A stretch of DNA of 64,000 nucleotides, from the NCBI RefSeq assembly GCF_002886045.1, contig NZ_CP025791.1, positions 1,262,001 through 1,326,000 on the forward strand. The letters are read 5' to 3'. The notes under the pieces were generated by a model, which saw only the letters and a program-made list of their open reading frames with translations, had not been told where the DNA came from and did no database searches. The position numbers and the translations under genes were made by a program. Positions 34,744 through 44,332 of the stretch are shown here, in pieces. The stretch comes from Flavivirga eckloniae (GTDB taxonomy: Bacteria; Bacteroidota; Bacteroidia; Flavobacteriales; Flavobacteriaceae). Positions within the stretch are counted from its first letter, which is position 1; each line of letters begins with the position of its first letter.

Positions 34744-35754
34744 TTATTCTAAAACTTTATTCCATTGATTTCTAATTACATTCCAATCAAACTGTTCTAT
34801 CTTTTCTCTCGCATTTATAGCTATAGTATTGGATGCTTCTGGTGAATTCAACAGCTTCTTAACAGCTATAACAAATGCTTTTTCCGAATCTGGCTCTACC
34901 AAAATACCTGTAACATCATTATCAATTAGAAAGGGCATCCCTCCTACGTTCGTAGAAATAACCGGTAAGCCTAAAGCCATAGCTTCAATAACACTAACAG
35001 GCATATTATCAAAATTCGTGGTATTAATAAAAATGTTGTACTTCTTTGAGATTTCTATCCATTCTTGTTTCGATAATTTTCCCGTAAAAGTAACATCTAC
35101 ATCCAACTCCTTTGCGTAGTTCATTACTGTGTCCATACTTCCGTCACTATCTGGCCCTACCATACAAAGCTCAGCTTCTATCTCTAAATCTTTTAAACTC
35201 TTTAAAAGCTTAATTGCTAATATAGGGTTATATATCTTCGAAAAAGATCGTACCCATAACAACCTTACTTTATCAATAGATCTTTTTTTGAATGGATAAT
35301 AATTAAGTTCTATTGAATTTGGAATACAAACGATATTATGATACCCTAAATCTTTAAAATTCGATTGTATATATTCTGATGGTGCAACATTCTTATATGC
35401 ATTATTAAATATTGCCCTAGACAATTTGGGTGATTGTTTTAATCGAACCGGTAGGTTACCTCCATGAAGAATAGGAATATATTTTAGTTTAAGAAGTCTA
35501 CATAGTTGACTTACGAAATAAGCGTAATAAAAATTTAATGTGCTATAGGTATCAATTAAAACAAAGTCTGCCTTGTTTTTGAATTTAAGAACACTGTACA
35601 TCATATCAAACATTCTAAGCAATTTATTTGATTTACTTGAAGATGTTTTAACAATAAAACCTTCAGCCTTTAATAGCTTGCTTAAAATTTCAATTGAGGC
35701 TTTATTTTTACCCTTATTTGATAATTGGTTTCCTATGTATAATAGGTTTTTCAT
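34744..35754 (-). CDS. Glycosyltransferase, GT4 family
   Basis: The 336-residue GT-B protein shows the GT4 C-terminal donor site (YNIFINTTNFDNMPVSVIEAMALGLPVISTNVGGMPFLI, about residues 240-280) with the E-x7-E arrangement. It overlaps the 3' end of the O-antigen-ligase-type gene by 41 bp, so the two are tightly coupled. Sugar specificity cannot be read from sequence. Confidence 0.88.
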   Translation of the reverse strand: MKNLLYIGNQLSNKGKNKASIEILSKLLKAEGFIVKTSSSKSNKLLRMFDMMYSVLKFKNKADFVLIDTYSTLNFYYAYFVSQLCRLLKLKYIPILHGGNLPVRLKQSPKLSRAIFNNAYKNVAPSEYIQSNFKDLGYHNIVCIPNSIELNYYPFKKRSIDKVRLLWVRSFSKIYNPILAIKLLKSLKDLEIEAELCMVGPDSDGSMDTVMNYAKELDVDVTFTGKLSKQEWIEISKKYNIFINTTNFDNMPVSVIEAMALGLPVISTNVGGMPFLIDNDVTGILVEPDSEKAFVIAVKKLLNSPEASNTIAINAREKIEQFDWNVIRNQWNKVLE

Positions 35755-37069
35755 AATGTATATTTAATAAACATAGCCCATAAACAAAAGCTGGCGCTGC
35801 AATACGCATAGACGAATGGCTAATTGTTAGAAACCAAAACAAATAAAATGAGTAGAAATACACATTTTTTTTATTTCTAAATCTTAAAAACAATGGGGTA
35901 AATAATAATATCGAAAAAGCTACAATACCAAAAACCCCATGTTCGCCGACTATTCGACTCATTTCATTATGAGAAGCGGCTGTTATTCCTTCCTTTTCAA
36001 ATCTTAATTCCTTAAGCTTACCAACACCAACACCCAGAAAAGGGTTTTCAAAAAACTCTTTTAATTCATTGGCAAATAAATCTGTTCTTCCTGTAGTAAT
36101 ATCACTTTTTTCTCTCCCTAACGCATCTTGATTACTATATCTTTTATCTATTAACCCTCCTGTATTTAATGAACTTATATACCAAGTAAGAAGCACACCA
36201 AAACAAAAAATAAAACCCGAAAATAACATTCTGTTTCTTGTTATAGACGTTGATTTAAAATATAATAGAACTACAAAAGCAAAAATTATTATTATTGCAA
36301 CAAAAACACCTCCTCTACTAAAAGTCACAATAGCTCTATAAGCCATTAAGGCTAAAATTATAATATTTAAAACTTTTAAAAATAACGCCTTAGATTGTAA
36401 AAACAATCTACCTGCCAACAAGAAAACACCTAACCCTAATACTGTAGATACTTGATTTGGACCAAAGCCCCCAGAAGCTGCAAAGTTTGATTGCGTTCCA
36501 GATAAAACATCTTTAATGCTCGGATTATACAAAAATAAATAGACAGTGGTTGTCATAATTGGCAATATCGTTGCTAATAATATTTCCTGCAATTGCTTTA
36601 TTGTTACGTTTCTTTCAAAACAATACACGGCAACAATTCCTAAACAAACAGGGCCACTTAAATTAAAAGCAATGGCTGTTCTTACATTAGTTTCATATCC
36701 TAGAGTATTGGACGCTACAATAATCCCTGGTATTAATACTAATAAATAAACAACATATATAAATGATTTTTTTCCTGCACCGTCCCCAAGAATCATTCCT
36801 ATTAATAAAAAAAGAATAACGAAATATTTAGATGCCTCATATATAAGGTTACCACCTGTCATTCTTAAAAAAACCTCAGAACCTACTATATAAGCACACG
36901 ATATTAATACGGATAAGTATCTTTTTTGGGGAGAAGCGTTGAATATATTGTAAGTACATAGTACCAATATTGCAATAAAATAAACTTTAGATAAAGACTC
37001 AAAAAAGTAAATACAAACACCAATTAATACGTGTATAATTATCTGCACTATGTAACTATACTGTTTCAC
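35714..37069 (-). CDS. O-antigen ligase / polymerase family membrane protein
   Basis: The 451-residue protein has about eleven membrane segments and the Wzy/WaaL-type periplasmic loop with FENPFLGVGVGKLKEL and the conserved ITAASHNEMSRIVGEHGVFG segment (about residues 340-395). Members either ligate finished glycan to an acceptor (WaaL, PglL) or polymerise repeat units (Wzy). As the locus exports by an ABC transporter, a ligase role is favoured here, by inference. It overlaps the next upstream gene by 4 bp. Confidence 0.86.
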   Translation of the reverse strand: MKQYSYIVQIIIHVLIGVCIYFFESLSKVYFIAILVLCTYNIFNASPQKRYLSVLISCAYIVGSEVFLRMTGGNLIYEASKYFVILFLLIGMILGDGAGKKSFIYVVYLLVLIPGIIVASNTLGYETNVRTAIAFNLSGPVCLGIVAVYCFERNVTIKQLQEILLATILPIMTTTVYLFLYNPSIKDVLSGTQSNFAASGGFGPNQVSTVLGLGVFLLAGRLFLQSKALFLKVLNIIILALMAYRAIVTFSRGGVFVAIIIIFAFVVLLYFKSTSITRNRMLFSGFIFCFGVLLTWYISSLNTGGLIDKRYSNQDALGREKSDITTGRTDLFANELKEFFENPFLGVGVGKLKELRFEKEGITAASHNEMSRIVGEHGVFGIVAFSILLFTPLFLRFRNKKNVYFYSFYLFWFLTISHSSMRIAAPAFVYGLCLLNIHYEKPIIHRKPIIK

Positions 37070-38142
37070 TCTTTTGTGTAAATTGAAATTAATTGGTTAA
37101 TGGAATTTTGCGCGCTAAAATTATCTTCTATATTTTTATAAAGCATTTCTCCAGAGGACACTCTTAAAGTTTTATTATTAATATAATTTGATAAAGCTTC
37201 CGAAAAAGCACTTTCATCATTCGATGCTACTAATACGCCTTCTTTTCGATCTCTAATTACTTTATTGCAATCTCCTACATCTGTAGCGATAACTGCTAAT
37301 TTGGCTAGCCCATATTCTATAATAGCCAAAGGTAACCCTTCAGAAGTTGAAGACAATACTCCTATATCACTTTGTTCTAATATTTGTTTAATATCTTGTT
37401 TTAAACCATACAGGAATACTCTCTTCTCTAAAGAATTCTCCTGTATAAATTTATTTAGATTTTCTGAGTATTCATCGTTAAAATCTTCTCCAATTAAGTG
37501 TAAAGTCCAATCTTTAAAAGCATTACTTATATTAGAAAAAGCTTTAAGTAACAGTATATGATTTTTTGGATTTCTTAAATTTGCCAAACAAACTATACGT
37601 TTACCCTCAACTCCTTCCATTATAGTTTTTCGTTCCTCTTCTTTTTCTTTTAAAACTGAAAAATTTGGCAAATAATAAACATCTTTTACATACAAGGTAT
37701 TTTCTGCCCAAAGCTTTAAATCAATATTTACCACTATGGCTTTATAAAAAAAACGGGAACAAAATTTTAATACACTATTAGCATATAAATTTGACGAACT
37801 TCTATTTCCATTATGGTCATGCCACACAATTTTTATTTTCCAATTAAAAAACTTTAATAATGTAGCAAAAAAATAAGACGTCGCATGTGCATGAATAATC
37901 GTAATTTTATTTTCCTTAATGAACTTATTTAAAGTTTTAATAGCTGTAAAATCTACAGAGGATTTCTTTTTTAAAAACAAATACTTTACTTTTTCATGAA
38001 GAGATTTTTTTAAAGGCCCTTCTTCTCTTGTAGTACATAAAAATACACCTTCAATTTCTTTGGTTAACAAATTGGCATAATTAACCGCAATACTTTCAGC
38101 TCCTCCAATTTGTAAAGAATCTATTAATTGTAAAACTCTCAT
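37066..38142 (-). CDS. Glycosyltransferase, GT4 family
   Basis: The 358-residue protein begins with the GT4 acceptor-domain pattern IDSLQIGGAESIAVNYANLL and ends with the donor-binding segment GVLSSTSEGLPLAIIEYGLAKLAVIATDVGDCNKVI (about residues 258-295). It shares the tight spacing (4-bp or 1-bp overlaps) of its neighbours. Sugar specificity unknown. Confidence 0.89.
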   Translation of the reverse strand: MRVLQLIDSLQIGGAESIAVNYANLLTKEIEGVFLCTTREEGPLKKSLHEKVKYLFLKKKSSVDFTAIKTLNKFIKENKITIIHAHATSYFFATLLKFFNWKIKIVWHDHNGNRSSSNLYANSVLKFCSRFFYKAIVVNIDLKLWAENTLYVKDVYYLPNFSVLKEKEEERKTIMEGVEGKRIVCLANLRNPKNHILLLKAFSNISNAFKDWTLHLIGEDFNDEYSENLNKFIQENSLEKRVFLYGLKQDIKQILEQSDIGVLSSTSEGLPLAIIEYGLAKLAVIATDVGDCNKVIRDRKEGVLVASNDESAFSEALSNYINNKTLRVSSGEMLYKNIEDNFSAQNSINQLISIYTKE

Positions 38143-39257
38143 TATTGATTAAGTAATTTAACTATCTCTTTTTCAAAGGCCTCTAACGTATAATTGTGAG
38201 ACCATCTACTTGCAAATTTAGACATGGTTTCCAAATTATTCTTGTTTTTCAACTGATCCTTTATACTTTCAACTGCAGTATCTATATTAGGTTCTATTAA
38301 AATTCCTCTTTTTCCATAATCTAACATAAAAGGTACGCATGATATTTTTGTAGCAATTGGAATTACTCCAAAAAACATAGCTTCTGCTACGGCTTTTGGC
38401 CATCCTTCAGATTTTGATGGTAATATTAAAAAATGCGATGTTTTTAATACCTCTTGTATAACCTCTTTTGTCTGGCTTCCTTTTAAATGAATTGTAGCTT
38501 CTAAATTATTATCAGCAATATACTGTTGTAATTCATCTTTTAAAATACCATCTCCATACAATTCCAGTACAGCTTTCTTATTTTCTTGTATAGCTTCAAC
38601 AATTTTAATAGCTAACAAAGGATTTTTCCCTTTAACTAAACTTCCAATAAAAACGAAACGAATTTCATTATTATAATCACGCTTTAAAGGAGTTACAACA
38701 TCATCCTCACTAAAACTTGCTGTAAAAAAAGCTTTTATATTTTTTGATTGATTTTTCCAAGCGCCATACACCAACACTTTTATATTTTTACTTAAAAATG
38801 TGTTGCTCAAAATTAATTTTTGAAACCTATAGCTTAATGGTTGCTTACTATTAGGGTCCCAATTCCCTGCATATTTAGCAGTTTTTGTTTTTTTTGGAAA
38901 AAAGATTTGGATTAAACATCCTAGCAAAGCAATATTCCCAGGACAACGTAAATGTATATGATCTGCTTTACGACATGCTTTAAAAATTGAAATAAGAATT
39001 ACAGGTATTTTAATTATTGAATTCAAGCTTTTTATTACTGAAGTAAAAGCTATTGAAGGAATCGTATTAAAAATTATGTCTTCGCGAGTATATGCCATCT
39101 CTAAATTAGTGATTGAGTGCTTAAATTCTGGTGCTATTACTTCTACCTCATCAACATGGTTTAACCATAAGTTCATTTCTCGTACATAAGGTGCATAGGC
39201 ATAGAGTGAATTTCCTAATTGCTTATGTAATGCATGTGAAATGATTAAAAACCTCAT
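38142..39257 (-). CDS. Glycosyltransferase, GT4 family
   Basis: The 371-residue GT-B protein has FVFIGSLVKGKNPLLAIKIVEAI near residue 200 and the GT4 C-terminal motif FLILPSKSEGWPKAVAEAMFFGVIPIATKISCVPFML near 290-325. It overlaps both neighbours by 1-4 bp, so it is part of the same polycistronic message. Function in the glycan is inferred from context only. Confidence 0.88.
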   Translation of the reverse strand: MRFLIISHALHKQLGNSLYAYAPYVREMNLWLNHVDEVEVIAPEFKHSITNLEMAYTREDIIFNTIPSIAFTSVIKSLNSIIKIPVILISIFKACRKADHIHLRCPGNIALLGCLIQIFFPKKTKTAKYAGNWDPNSKQPLSYRFQKLILSNTFLSKNIKVLVYGAWKNQSKNIKAFFTASFSEDDVVTPLKRDYNNEIRFVFIGSLVKGKNPLLAIKIVEAIQENKKAVLELYGDGILKDELQQYIADNNLEATIHLKGSQTKEVIQEVLKTSHFLILPSKSEGWPKAVAEAMFFGVIPIATKISCVPFMLDYGKRGILIEPNIDTAVESIKDQLKNKNNLETMSKFASRWSHNYTLEAFEKEIVKLLNQ

Positions 39258-40249
39258 TTTTGTATTTTTGGTCTGTTAAAAATTAACGAAAACCAACCTA
39301 TAGTCCTTCCTAGGCCCTCGGTTAATGCTTCTTTTCTTTTATTGGTATTAATAGTATTAGAAAATCTAATAATTGTTAATAACAAAGATGTCATATTCCA
39401 TTTAAATCTTGCTTTTAAATTTGGCTTAGGATATTTAATCCGCCAAACATACCAACCGTTTCTAACTACCATTTTTCCGTATTTATACTTATTTGGTCTA
39501 CCGGAATCATCATGGTAATGATATAACTGTGCTGCTGTATTAAGATACAAGTTTCCTATTTTAGAAAGGCGTAAAGAAAAATCGGCATCTTCGTACAGAC
39601 CGTACCCTTCAAAATAGGTAGAAAAGTTTAATTTATTAAATACTTCTTTTTTATAAGAGGAAACGCCTCCCATAATTTGTTCTACTTCATAAATTTTTCT
39701 TGATGGGGGTAAAAAACTAACGGATCTGCCATGGGAAAACGTTGGTGAAAAACCTGGAGCGGCATCTGGTAATAATCCAAATAATCTTCGCAATTTAAAC
39801 CGTGATGGCTCATTACGCATCCAATTATCAAAATAAAACTTGTTTTTATTTTGGGAGTTGTCTGTTTCTTTCCATAAACTATCGTTTACAATATATCCGC
39901 CAACAGCAAGCGCATCACTTTTTATTTTATATGTTTTTAAAATATTTTCGAAGTAATCACTTTTTAAAACTATGTCATCGTCTAAAAAGCATATAATTTC
40001 TGAAGCTTCGTTAACCAGGTTGATTCCAAAATTACGTTGTTTGGTTAAGCCCCTATTTTTTTCATCTACTTTAAAATAGCTTAATTTTTTAAAGTTTTTA
40101 TTTTCTAACAGTTCTTGGGTTTTATCGTCTTTAGAACCATCGATAATTAAAATTTCATCTGGATATAAGGATTGTTTTTCTACTGAAATTAATAATTTCA
40201 ACAGAGGTTCGTCCCTCATATAAGTGCATATAATTAACGAAAAATACAT
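39254..40249 (-). CDS. Glycosyltransferase, GT2 family
   Basis: The 331-residue protein has the GT-A nucleotide-sugar site: FSLIICTYMRDEPLLKLLISV, ILIIDGSKDDKTQELL, and a DDD metal motif in ICFLDDDIVLKSDYFE (about residues 90-105), followed by ADFSLRLSKIG. Typical of GT2 inverting enzymes of surface-glycan loci. Abuts the upstream two-domain GT by 1 bp. Confidence 0.89.
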   Translation of the reverse strand: MYFSLIICTYMRDEPLLKLLISVEKQSLYPDEILIIDGSKDDKTQELLENKNFKKLSYFKVDEKNRGLTKQRNFGINLVNEASEIICFLDDDIVLKSDYFENILKTYKIKSDALAVGGYIVNDSLWKETDNSQNKNKFYFDNWMRNEPSRFKLRRLFGLLPDAAPGFSPTFSHGRSVSFLPPSRKIYEVEQIMGGVSSYKKEVFNKLNFSTYFEGYGLYEDADFSLRLSKIGNLYLNTAAQLYHYHDDSGRPNKYKYGKMVVRNGWYVWRIKYPKPNLKARFKWNMTSLLLTIIRFSNTINTNKRKEALTEGLGRTIGWFSLIFNRPKIQK

Positions 40250-41802
40250 TAATTCTTATTATTGTTTTTTAGTTCGTTTGCCCAATATTTGCTTCGTTGC
40301 CACTGTTTTAAAAACACTTTAAAATATCTTAAAGGGTTTTTAATGTTTTGGTACTTATAATATTCTATTAATAGTCTTGTTTGATATCCTAAAAGTTGAT
40401 GCTCGGTTGTGTTGTTTAACCTATTGAACATAACGGTAGGCGAAGGTTTTGGCTGTATACTATCGTTACTCCAAATATGTTCAATAGTTGTTCTAAACCC
40501 TCCTACTGGTGCTTTTAAGTGTAAAATCTTAATGTTCGGGAAATATATAACATCAACACCAATATTACGTAATTGCATACCAAAATCTACATCTTCGCCA
40601 TAACCATGTTCTAACACCATATTGAATGCTACACTTTTTAAATATTCTGATTTTAAAACACTACTACCAGCTCCAAATGTATACCATTGTATGGGTTCGT
40701 TTTGAGTTTCCTTTTCATCCTTCTGGAGATAGGACATGGTAATGCAACCCAATTTGTAGGTTTCTAAAGTATTAATAACATTATGCAATAAATCATTATG
40801 AAATTCATTATCGTCGTCTGCCAGATACACATAATCTGCCGTAACCTCTTTTAATGCCAGATTTCTAGCATTACATGCTCCGGTTTGGTGAATGAATTTA
40901 TGAATTATCTTAAAGGGCCATGTTTTAGATTCTATATAGTTTAATTCTGTCTTACTATTTTGAACCGGGTCTTGTTCTACTATAATTACTTTTTGAGGTT
41001 TTAAGGTTTGCTTTGACAGATCTTCTAGAACATTATACAGGTATTTTTTTCTACCTATTGTCGGTATAATAACATCAATTGAAGGGGATTCGTTTTCAAT
41101 TTTAGAAAAGTTAACAGTTTCAATTTTAAAATTGTTTTGAAATCTTACTTTAGAATAAAACAAGGCATTTATTAGAGCTCGTAATGGTATCTTTTTTTCA
41201 TGTCTAAAATAATTTATAAACAGCATGATTATCCATGAATATTTGTAATGCTGTTTAACAAATTTGAACAATGTTACTATAGAACTTTGTTCGTTTACTT
41301 CATCTATTGTCTTTTTGTTTATCAAATTCGGATTCGAATAACAAAACAATCCTTTTGCTATTCCTAGTTTAGCAATAGAATTTAACACATAATCAAACGA
41401 ATTGTTTAATGATATCTGACCTTTGAATTTTAATAAAGCAGTCCCATAAATAGCACCTATTTGACTACTCATTATCCATGTGGGGTACTTTACTTGTTTA
41501 TTAACTTTTATAAACGGAGACGTATCTTCTACATATCCTATTTGTTCTGGAAAATAATTCTTTTCTGAACAAGCATACGATACCATTATATTTTGTAGAT
41601 GAAATGACTCTAAAATACCCTTAATATTTAAATTGTCTTTGTGCGCTTCATTACACCATATAATAATTTCATTCGGAAATAGTTTTGCTACTTCAAATAA
41701 TGATACAGATATTTTTTTTTCGTTAATGGGAATAACAGCGTTTTCCTCATTAAGGTTTGTAACGTTTACAATTGTTTTTCCATTATGAGTTAATAAAATC
41801 AT
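40249..41802 (-). CDS. Two-domain protein with C-terminal GT2 glycosyltransferase
   Basis: The 517-residue protein carries a GT2 domain from about residue 248 (SIDVIIPTIGRKKYLYNVLEDLSKQT, metal motif YVYLADDDNEF, EDVDFGMQLRNIGVD). The first 240 residues (MILLTHNGKTIVNVTNLNEE onward) match nothing I recognise; they contain a WCNEAH segment and mixed alpha/beta pattern and could be a second, degenerate transferase domain. The length is well above a usual GT2. Part of the coupled GT series. Confidence 0.85.
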   Translation of the reverse strand: MILLTHNGKTIVNVTNLNEENAVIPINEKKISVSLFEVAKLFPNEIIIWCNEAHKDNLNIKGILESFHLQNIMVSYACSEKNYFPEQIGYVEDTSPFIKVNKQVKYPTWIMSSQIGAIYGTALLKFKGQISLNNSFDYVLNSIAKLGIAKGLFCYSNPNLINKKTIDEVNEQSSIVTLFKFVKQHYKYSWIIMLFINYFRHEKKIPLRALINALFYSKVRFQNNFKIETVNFSKIENESPSIDVIIPTIGRKKYLYNVLEDLSKQTLKPQKVIIVEQDPVQNSKTELNYIESKTWPFKIIHKFIHQTGACNARNLALKEVTADYVYLADDDNEFHNDLLHNVINTLETYKLGCITMSYLQKDEKETQNEPIQWYTFGAGSSVLKSEYLKSVAFNMVLEHGYGEDVDFGMQLRNIGVDVIYFPNIKILHLKAPVGGFRTTIEHIWSNDSIQPKPSPTVMFNRLNNTTEHQLLGYQTRLLIEYYKYQNIKNPLRYFKVFLKQWQRSKYWANELKNNNKN

Positions 41803-42941
41803 ATAAGTGATTTATAATAACTAATATTCTTTTTCACCTGCTTATCAATATCAAAGTCTGCCTTTACCTTTTCTCTGGAGTGCTTACCTATTTTGGTGCA
41901 TAAATCAATATCGTTAAACAAGGTAACAATTCTTTCTGCATACAAATCTATATTATCGGGGTGTACTAAATACCCGCTAATTTGATCGTCAATCAATTCT
42001 TTAGCCCATCCAATATTAGTGTTTACGACAGGTTTTTGCAATGCCATAGATTCAATAGTTACCATTCCTAAAGTTTCTGCAAAAGATGGAAATGCGCATA
42101 CATTGGCACTTTTTATATACTCATTTATTTGGGCATATGGTACTTTACCCAAATAGGAAGCTTGCTTTTTTGCTTGAGGCGTAAATATTTGCTCCATTAA
42201 TTCGTAAGTCGAATGGCTTCCTGTTTTATAATCACCTGAATCACTTCCAATTAAAATAAGCTTGGCATCTGGTACAGATTCTATGACTTTATTGAATGTT
42301 TTGGCAAGTTCAAAAACTCCTTTTTTTCTTATAATAGTACCGATATACAATAACGTATTAGCTTCAAACTTTTGAGGTGTTTCATTTACAAAGCCCTCTA
42401 AATTCAATCCATAATGAATCGTTTTTATCTTATCCTTATTTAAACCAAAAATCTTTTGGGTTTCTTCTCCTGCAAATCTTGTTGGAGCTATATAAGCATC
42501 GGCATTTTTTAAAGCCAGTTTTTCAAAGAAAAAATTCTTAAACTTCTGCTTTCGTTTTTCTAGCTTACAAAAATAAGCGTCGCTACCATGAAACCTTATA
42601 ACTAAAGGTTTTTTGAATGTCATAAAAGCTGTAATACCCGTCCAATCTGGCGCTTCAAGTAGATCTATCTTATTTTTTTCAACAATATTATTTATATATT
42701 TATTAAGATATTTTCTATACAAATACCATCCAAAAGCTTTATAAAACTTAGATTTTATAAGGTGAATTTCAACTCCATTGTCATATATCACGTCATCTTC
42801 ATCTTGATGGTAAACAAACACAATTACTTTTATGTCACTTTTAATTAATTGCGTTATTAAATTTTTAGTACTTGTTGCAAGACCGGCAGCAAGTTTTACT
42901 CTAGGGTGTGGATATTCTGGTGTAATAAAACCTACTGTCAT
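41799..42941 (-). CDS. Glycosyltransferase, GT4 family
   Basis: The 380-residue protein starts VGFITPEYPHPRVKLAAGLATSTKNL, an N-terminal GT4 pattern, and has TLLYIGTIIRKKGVFELAKTFNKVI and CAFPSFAETLGMVTIESMALQKPVVNTNIGWAKELI (about residues 290-325). The donor-site Glu pair is present. It overlaps the upstream gene by 4 bp. Sugar specificity unknown. Confidence 0.89.
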   Translation of the reverse strand: MTVGFITPEYPHPRVKLAAGLATSTKNLITQLIKSDIKVIVFVYHQDEDDVIYDNGVEIHLIKSKFYKAFGWYLYRKYLNKYINNIVEKNKIDLLEAPDWTGITAFMTFKKPLVIRFHGSDAYFCKLEKRKQKFKNFFFEKLALKNADAYIAPTRFAGEETQKIFGLNKDKIKTIHYGLNLEGFVNETPQKFEANTLLYIGTIIRKKGVFELAKTFNKVIESVPDAKLILIGSDSGDYKTGSHSTYELMEQIFTPQAKKQASYLGKVPYAQINEYIKSANVCAFPSFAETLGMVTIESMALQKPVVNTNIGWAKELIDDQISGYLVHPDNIDLYAERIVTLFNDIDLCTKIGKHSREKVKADFDIDKQVKKNISYYKSLI

Positions 42942-44332
42942 CTTTTAATAATGTCTTTAATAGCTAAAACTATGTTATTTGATGCTTCGTCCACTGGATG
43001 CTGGTTTATTATTTTAAACCAATCGGAGGCTGCTTTTATATGGTCTTCGTTATTCGTTAAAGCTTGTTCTAATTTTTGTGCTATTTCTTTTGGATTGTCT
43101 AGCCAAACAACACAATCTTTGGTTGGCATCGACTCAAAGTGTAAATACTTATAAATCTTTTTAACAGACCAATCTTGAAGCTTTTTGTTTGCAACATCAT
43201 AGTTTATATAGGCGCATGGTTTATTTTCGATTACATAGTCAAAAACCATAGTAGAGCCAAGATTGATAACCATTTCTGAATGCAAAACGGTTTCTTTTAG
43301 CAAATGTAAATCTTCCTTTTTAGGTAAAATGGTATCCCATTGTTCATTTAATTTGGTCCATTTAGGATTTATTGGGGTTATCACCTCTTTGAAGTTTTCT
43401 AGTACAGCATCGTATCTGTTAGAAAAATCTACAGGACACCTTCTAAAGATCAAGCCCAAGTTATGGCCTCTGGTATTCAATTCCCGCAATGCTTTAGCAG
43501 TATCTTCCAAATACTGTGGATCATCCGGACTCGTTGTTACATCATCGCCAGAGTAACAAATATATTTTTTTGAATGGTCTAGTTTATATTGCTCAAAAAA
43601 AGCATCTTTAGGTGTTATGTGCTCTCCAAATATTGATTCAAATTGAGGCGTTCCCGTTACGTATACTTTGTCTTCTTCAATGTATGGATAGTAGCGTAAA
43701 AGTTCATCTTTCATATAATCGCTCCAGACTATATAATAATCTGTTTCTACTACCATGGTTGCTTTAGGAAGGTTATCCCAGGAAAAAATAAATGTAGCTG
43801 TTGGTATTCCTAAATCTTTAGCGGCTGTTATTGGAGCAATAGCAATAACCGGTCTTTGATTGGTACAAAATAAAATGGATGGTTTATTTGCCTTTAAACA
43901 GTCTGAACATTGCTTATAGTATAATGTTTTACGTTCAAACTGAATGATTTTGGTTCTTATCTTTAATAATCCTTTTTCTGAGTTATTAAAAAAGATCAAT
44001 GCCCTGCATAATGCGCTTTTAAACGCCTTTTTGGGCGTACTATAATTGAAAGGAAACTTGTATGTACTGAAAGCTGTATTGGAAAACTTCTTTCTATATA
44101 TATTAAGTTCTATATGTTTTCTTGCTGTTTTGTATACATCTGTTAACTTATAAAGCTTAGGTTTTGGAAGTTTTACTTCATTGAATCCCAAATCACCTAA
44201 TTCAAAAGGAGTAGCATTCCAAAAACAAGCTTCAAAACCACTTTTCAACGCTTTTTTATAAAAGTTAGAATAAGCGAAATTTTTTAAGCTTATTCCATCG
44301 GGCAATAGTATTAGAACCTTTAATTTATCCAT
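42938..44332 (-). CDS. Putative GT-B glycosyltransferase next to neuC (candidate sialyltransferase)
   Basis: The 464-residue protein has a GT-B-like pattern: N-terminal KVLILLPDGISLKNFAYSNFY, a central FIFSWDNLPKATMVVETDYYIVWSDYMKDELL, then YVTGTPQFESIFG and a C-terminal VINLGSTMVFDYVIENKPCAYINYD. This resembles capsule-type transferases that bind a nucleotide donor in the C-terminal half. It does not match the GT4 motif set of its neighbours. Because it directly follows neuC, it is a candidate for transferring the CMP-activated sugar; that is inference from position. Confidence 0.65.
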   Translation of the reverse strand: MDKLKVLILLPDGISLKNFAYSNFYKKALKSGFEACFWNATPFELGDLGFNEVKLPKPKLYKLTDVYKTARKHIELNIYRKKFSNTAFSTYKFPFNYSTPKKAFKSALCRALIFFNNSEKGLLKIRTKIIQFERKTLYYKQCSDCLKANKPSILFCTNQRPVIAIAPITAAKDLGIPTATFIFSWDNLPKATMVVETDYYIVWSDYMKDELLRYYPYIEEDKVYVTGTPQFESIFGEHITPKDAFFEQYKLDHSKKYICYSGDDVTTSPDDPQYLEDTAKALRELNTRGHNLGLIFRRCPVDFSNRYDAVLENFKEVITPINPKWTKLNEQWDTILPKKEDLHLLKETVLHSEMVINLGSTMVFDYVIENKPCAYINYDVANKKLQDWSVKKIYKYLHFESMPTKDCVVWLDNPKEIAQKLEQALTNNEDHIKAASDWFKIINQHPVDEASNNIVLAIKDIIKR

